Positions 6,429 to 7,807 of a DNA stretch of 7,807 nucleotides are shown here, in pieces. Made by a program: the position numbers and the translations under genes. The stretch's first letter is position 1. Each line of letters begins with the position of its first letter. Below the pieces are notes generated by a model. The model searched no databases, was not told the DNA's origin, and saw nothing but the letters and a program-made list of their open reading frames with translations. Source of the stretch: Myxococcales bacterium (lineage in GTDB: Bacteria; Myxococcota_A; Polyangia; Polyangiales; Polyangiaceae); the NCBI GenBank assembly GCA_023248785.1, contig JAHFDX010000025.1:6682-14488 (forward strand), read 5' to 3'.

Positions 6429-6443
6429 TTTGTCAATTTGTCA
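6429..6443. repeat. Tandem TTTGTCA direct repeat upstream of gspC
   Basis: TTTGTCA occurs at 6429-6435 and again at 6437-6443, a period of 8 bp, about 95-110 bp before the -24/-12 element. The position suits an upstream activator site, but the period is not a helical turn and the motif is short, so chance is possible. Confidence 0.3.
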
Positions 6444-6449
6444 GTCCCG

Positions 6450-6490
6450 ACTCGACCCTCGGACCTACTTCGCCACGATGTCGAGTTTTT
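6450..6490 (+). terminator. Possible weak terminator, or operator-like inverted repeat
   Basis: ACTCGAC (6450-6456) is an exact inverted repeat of GTCGAGT (6480-6486), with a 23-base loop, and the second arm runs into five Ts (6486-6490). It lies 51 bases after the response regulator stop, where the rightward operon could end. The short stem and long loop make a strong intrinsic terminator unlikely; it could instead be a binding site. Confidence 0.3.
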
Positions 6491-6537
6491 CGGTGCTCCG
6501 GTTTACCATTGCCCATCATTTCCCATGGAAAAGCGAT

Positions 6538-6553
6538 TGGCACGGGCCTCGCT
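6538..6553 (+). promoter_or_regulatory. Candidate sigma-54 (-24/-12) promoter before gspC
   Basis: TGGCACG (6538-6544), a four-base spacer, and TCGCT (6549-6553) match the sigma-54 consensus TGGCACG-N4-TTGCW at all but one position. The invariant GG (6539-6540) and GC (6551-6552) have the required 12-bp spacing. The predicted start is about 6564, only seven bases before the gspC ATG and inside its Shine-Dalgarno, which is awkward and lowers confidence. The gene just upstream encodes a sigma-54 activator, which raises it. Confidence 0.4.
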
Positions 6554-6560
6554 ACTGTTC

Positions 6561-6566
6561 GAGGTG
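6561..6566 (+). promoter_or_regulatory. Ribosome binding site of gspC
   Basis: GAGGTG sits four bases before the ATG at 6571 (GAGG core six bases away) and is the best Shine-Dalgarno in the window. It fixes the gspC start and overlaps the transcription start predicted from the sigma-54-like element. Confidence 0.65.
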
Positions 6567-6570
6567 ACGC

Positions 6571-7539
6571 ATGGTATTCGATCGGCTCTTACGTAAACAC
6601 TTTTGGGTTGTGACGGGATTCGGAACCGTAGGAGTTGCGTTCTTCTCTGCGCAAGCGGTCACGAGTTGCTTTGCCACGCAATACGCTGCGGGTGGTTCGG
6701 CGTCCGCACAAGCGCCGCCTGGGCCGCCGATTCCAGCGACGCTCACCCAAGCAACCGTGAGCAAGGCGACGAGTGCGGAAGCCATCTTGCGTCGCAACCC
6801 GTTTGATTCGGTGACAGGCCCGCTCAATAAGCCACCGCCTGGGCCAGAGGAAGACGCAGGGCCGCCGATCGACACCAGCGATCCGATGAACGATCCGTCA
6901 TGCGACGGCGTGAAGGTTCTCGTCATCGCTGCGTCGACGGACCCCGATTACTCGTTCGCGTCGCTGCAGGCGGGAGAAAAACCGATGCTTCGACGACGAG
7001 GTGGAGAAGTCTCCGGCAAGACCGTGCAATTTATCGGCTGGGATCGCGTGTGGTTGATGAACGGTTCGCAGCGTTGCCAGAGCTTGCTCTATCAACCGCC
7101 CGTGGTGGCTCCCGCTGCGGCGACTGCATCGATAGCGCCTGCTATCAAGGAGCCGCCGCATCCGAGTCGAGGCGGCGTCCCACAAGACATTTCGAAAGGC
7201 ATCCAGCGACTGTCAGCGACGGAGTTCAACGTCGACCGAAGTGCGCTCGATAAAATCTTTGAGCAACAAGCCGACTTGCTGAAGTACGCGCGAAGCCAGC
7301 CTCAAAAGGACGATTCGGGGAAAGTCATTGGCCAAAAACTCTTTGGCGTGCGTCCCGATACGCTTCTTGGAAATCTCGGATTCGAGCAGGGCGACGTCTT
7401 GCAAAAGGTCAACGGGATTGACGTGTCGGGTCCCGAAGGTGCGCTTGAAGCGTATGGCAGGTTGCGCTCCGCACCGAACTTCACCGTCTCCGTTCAGCGC
7501 AACGGCAAGACACAGAACCTCGACTACCACGTTAAATAA
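6571..7539 (+). CDS. gspC: Type II secretion system inner-membrane protein GspC (PDZ type)
   Basis: This 322-residue bitopic protein is recognised as GspC, which links the inner-membrane platform of the type II secretion system to the GspD secretin channel. A short cytoplasmic N-terminus is followed by one membrane anchor (about 11-32). A Pro/Ala-rich linker leads to the homology region (about 68-175), opening with ILRRNPFD and holding Cys111 and Cys169, which could form a disulfide in the periplasm. A second proline-rich linker (176-205) is followed by the conserved segment IQRLSATEFNVDRSALDKIF and a PDZ domain (about 245-322), with GVRPDTLLGNLGF, GDVLQKVNGIDV and ALEAYGRLRSAPNFTVSVQR as the signature. 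Its start is supported by GAGGTG. The 172-bp upstream gap suggests its own promoter, possibly sigma-54 dependent. The next gene in the window is a small membrane protein rather than gspD. PilP or another PDZ protein is less likely given the architecture. Confidence 0.88.
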   Translation: MVFDRLLRKHFWVVTGFGTVGVAFFSAQAVTSCFATQYAAGGSASAQAPPGPPIPATLTQATVSKATSAEAILRRNPFDSVTGPLNKPPPGPEEDAGPPIDTSDPMNDPSCDGVKVLVIAASTDPDYSFASLQAGEKPMLRRRGGEVSGKTVQFIGWDRVWLMNGSQRCQSLLYQPPVVAPAAATASIAPAIKEPPHPSRGGVPQDISKGIQRLSATEFNVDRSALDKIFEQQADLLKYARSQPQKDDSGKVIGQKLFGVRPDTLLGNLGFEQGDVLQKVNGIDVSGPEGALEAYGRLRSAPNFTVSVQRNGKTQNLDYHVK

Positions 7540-7578
7540 GCCCACTTCACGCCCACTACAGGCCAAAGGTCACACGTC

Positions 7579-7806
7579 ATGGATTCACTTGATGAAGGCT
7601 CTCTTATTCGCAAGACGTTTCTCTGGGCGGGAAGTGCCGCTCTGGGCACTCTTCTTTTCATCGGATCTGTGGGGGGCGTCGCAGCCCTCGTTGCAGTGAA
7701 GATGACGGCGAGTGCACCGGCCAGCGACAATGCAAAGGAAGCCGATTCGGTATCGCCGAAGTCTGAACCAGGCAAGGCCCCGCCACGGCTTGGCGCGCGC
7801 ACGTAA
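7579..7806 (+). CDS. Small single-span membrane protein, function unknown
   Basis: This is a complete 75-residue frame (ATG 7579, TAA 7804-7806) that I do not recognise. The first 13 residues are polar with Arg11 and Lys12. One long hydrophobic, Gly/Ala/Val-rich segment (about 14-40) follows, then a polar tail rich in Ala, Ser, Glu, Lys and Pro. AAAGG at 7565-7569, nine bases before the ATG, serves as a plausible Shine-Dalgarno. It starts 39 bases after the gspC stop on the same strand with no terminator between, so it is probably co-transcribed with gspC. It could be an accessory or assembly factor of the secretion system or simply a neighbour; sequence does not decide. Confidence 0.65.
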   Translation: MDSLDEGSLIRKTFLWAGSAALGTLLFIGSVGGVAALVAVKMTASAPASDNAKEADSVSPKSEPGKAPPRLGART

Positions 7807-7807
7807 A

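Noticed and set aside
6395..6613. 72-residue plus-strand frame across the gspC upstream gap
   Set aside because: It overlaps both the regulator end and gspC in another frame and has no Shine-Dalgarno or domain; the gap is better read as regulatory.

Overview
The window looks like chromosomal DNA from a Gram-negative, probably deltaproteobacterial/myxobacterial (Myxococcota-like) genome. I infer this from moderately high GC (by eye roughly 55-60%), a type II secretion GspC protein of the PDZ type, an NtrC-class response regulator, a proline-rich lipoprotein and a stand-alone thioredoxin-like [2Fe-2S] ferredoxin. No single marker proves the taxon. No rRNA, tRNA, CRISPR array, insertion sequence or phage gene was seen.

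Layout: two compact operons diverge from a gap of about 53 bp near 3579-3631. Leftward (minus strand) runs a proline-rich, duplicated-domain lipoprotein (3578-2652), a multi-pass membrane histidine kinase (2642-1215), then bioA, the PLP aminotransferase of biotin synthesis (1218 to the window edge, C-terminus missing). Rightward (plus strand) runs a [2Fe-2S] ferredoxin (3632-3985), an uncharacterised 153-residue protein (3982-4443), an isochorismatase-family hydrolase (4455-5012) and a sigma-54-activating response regulator (5016-6398). After a 172-bp gap with an inverted repeat, a short direct repeat and a good -24/-12 (sigma-54) match, gspC (6571-7539) and a 75-residue single-span membrane protein (7579-7806) follow.

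How the genes may work together: the membrane kinase and the NtrC-type regulator are the only two-component proteins here, and they lie in the two arms of one divergent locus, so they are the natural cognate pair (inference). The lipoprotein lies directly upstream of the kinase, in the same reading frame with one stop codon between, which makes it a candidate periplasmic sensory partner. Both proteins carry many histidines in suggestive places, so a metal, heme or redox signal is a testable idea. The regulator has an intact GAFTGA loop, and a near-consensus sigma-54 element lies just upstream of the next gene, gspC, so secretion could be a target, although the predicted transcription start falls very close to the gspC start codon. 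Coupling of bioA to a histidine kinase by an ATGA overlap is unusual and links biotin synthesis to this locus at the level of transcription. The genes themselves belong mostly to known families; what is possibly undescribed is the combination.
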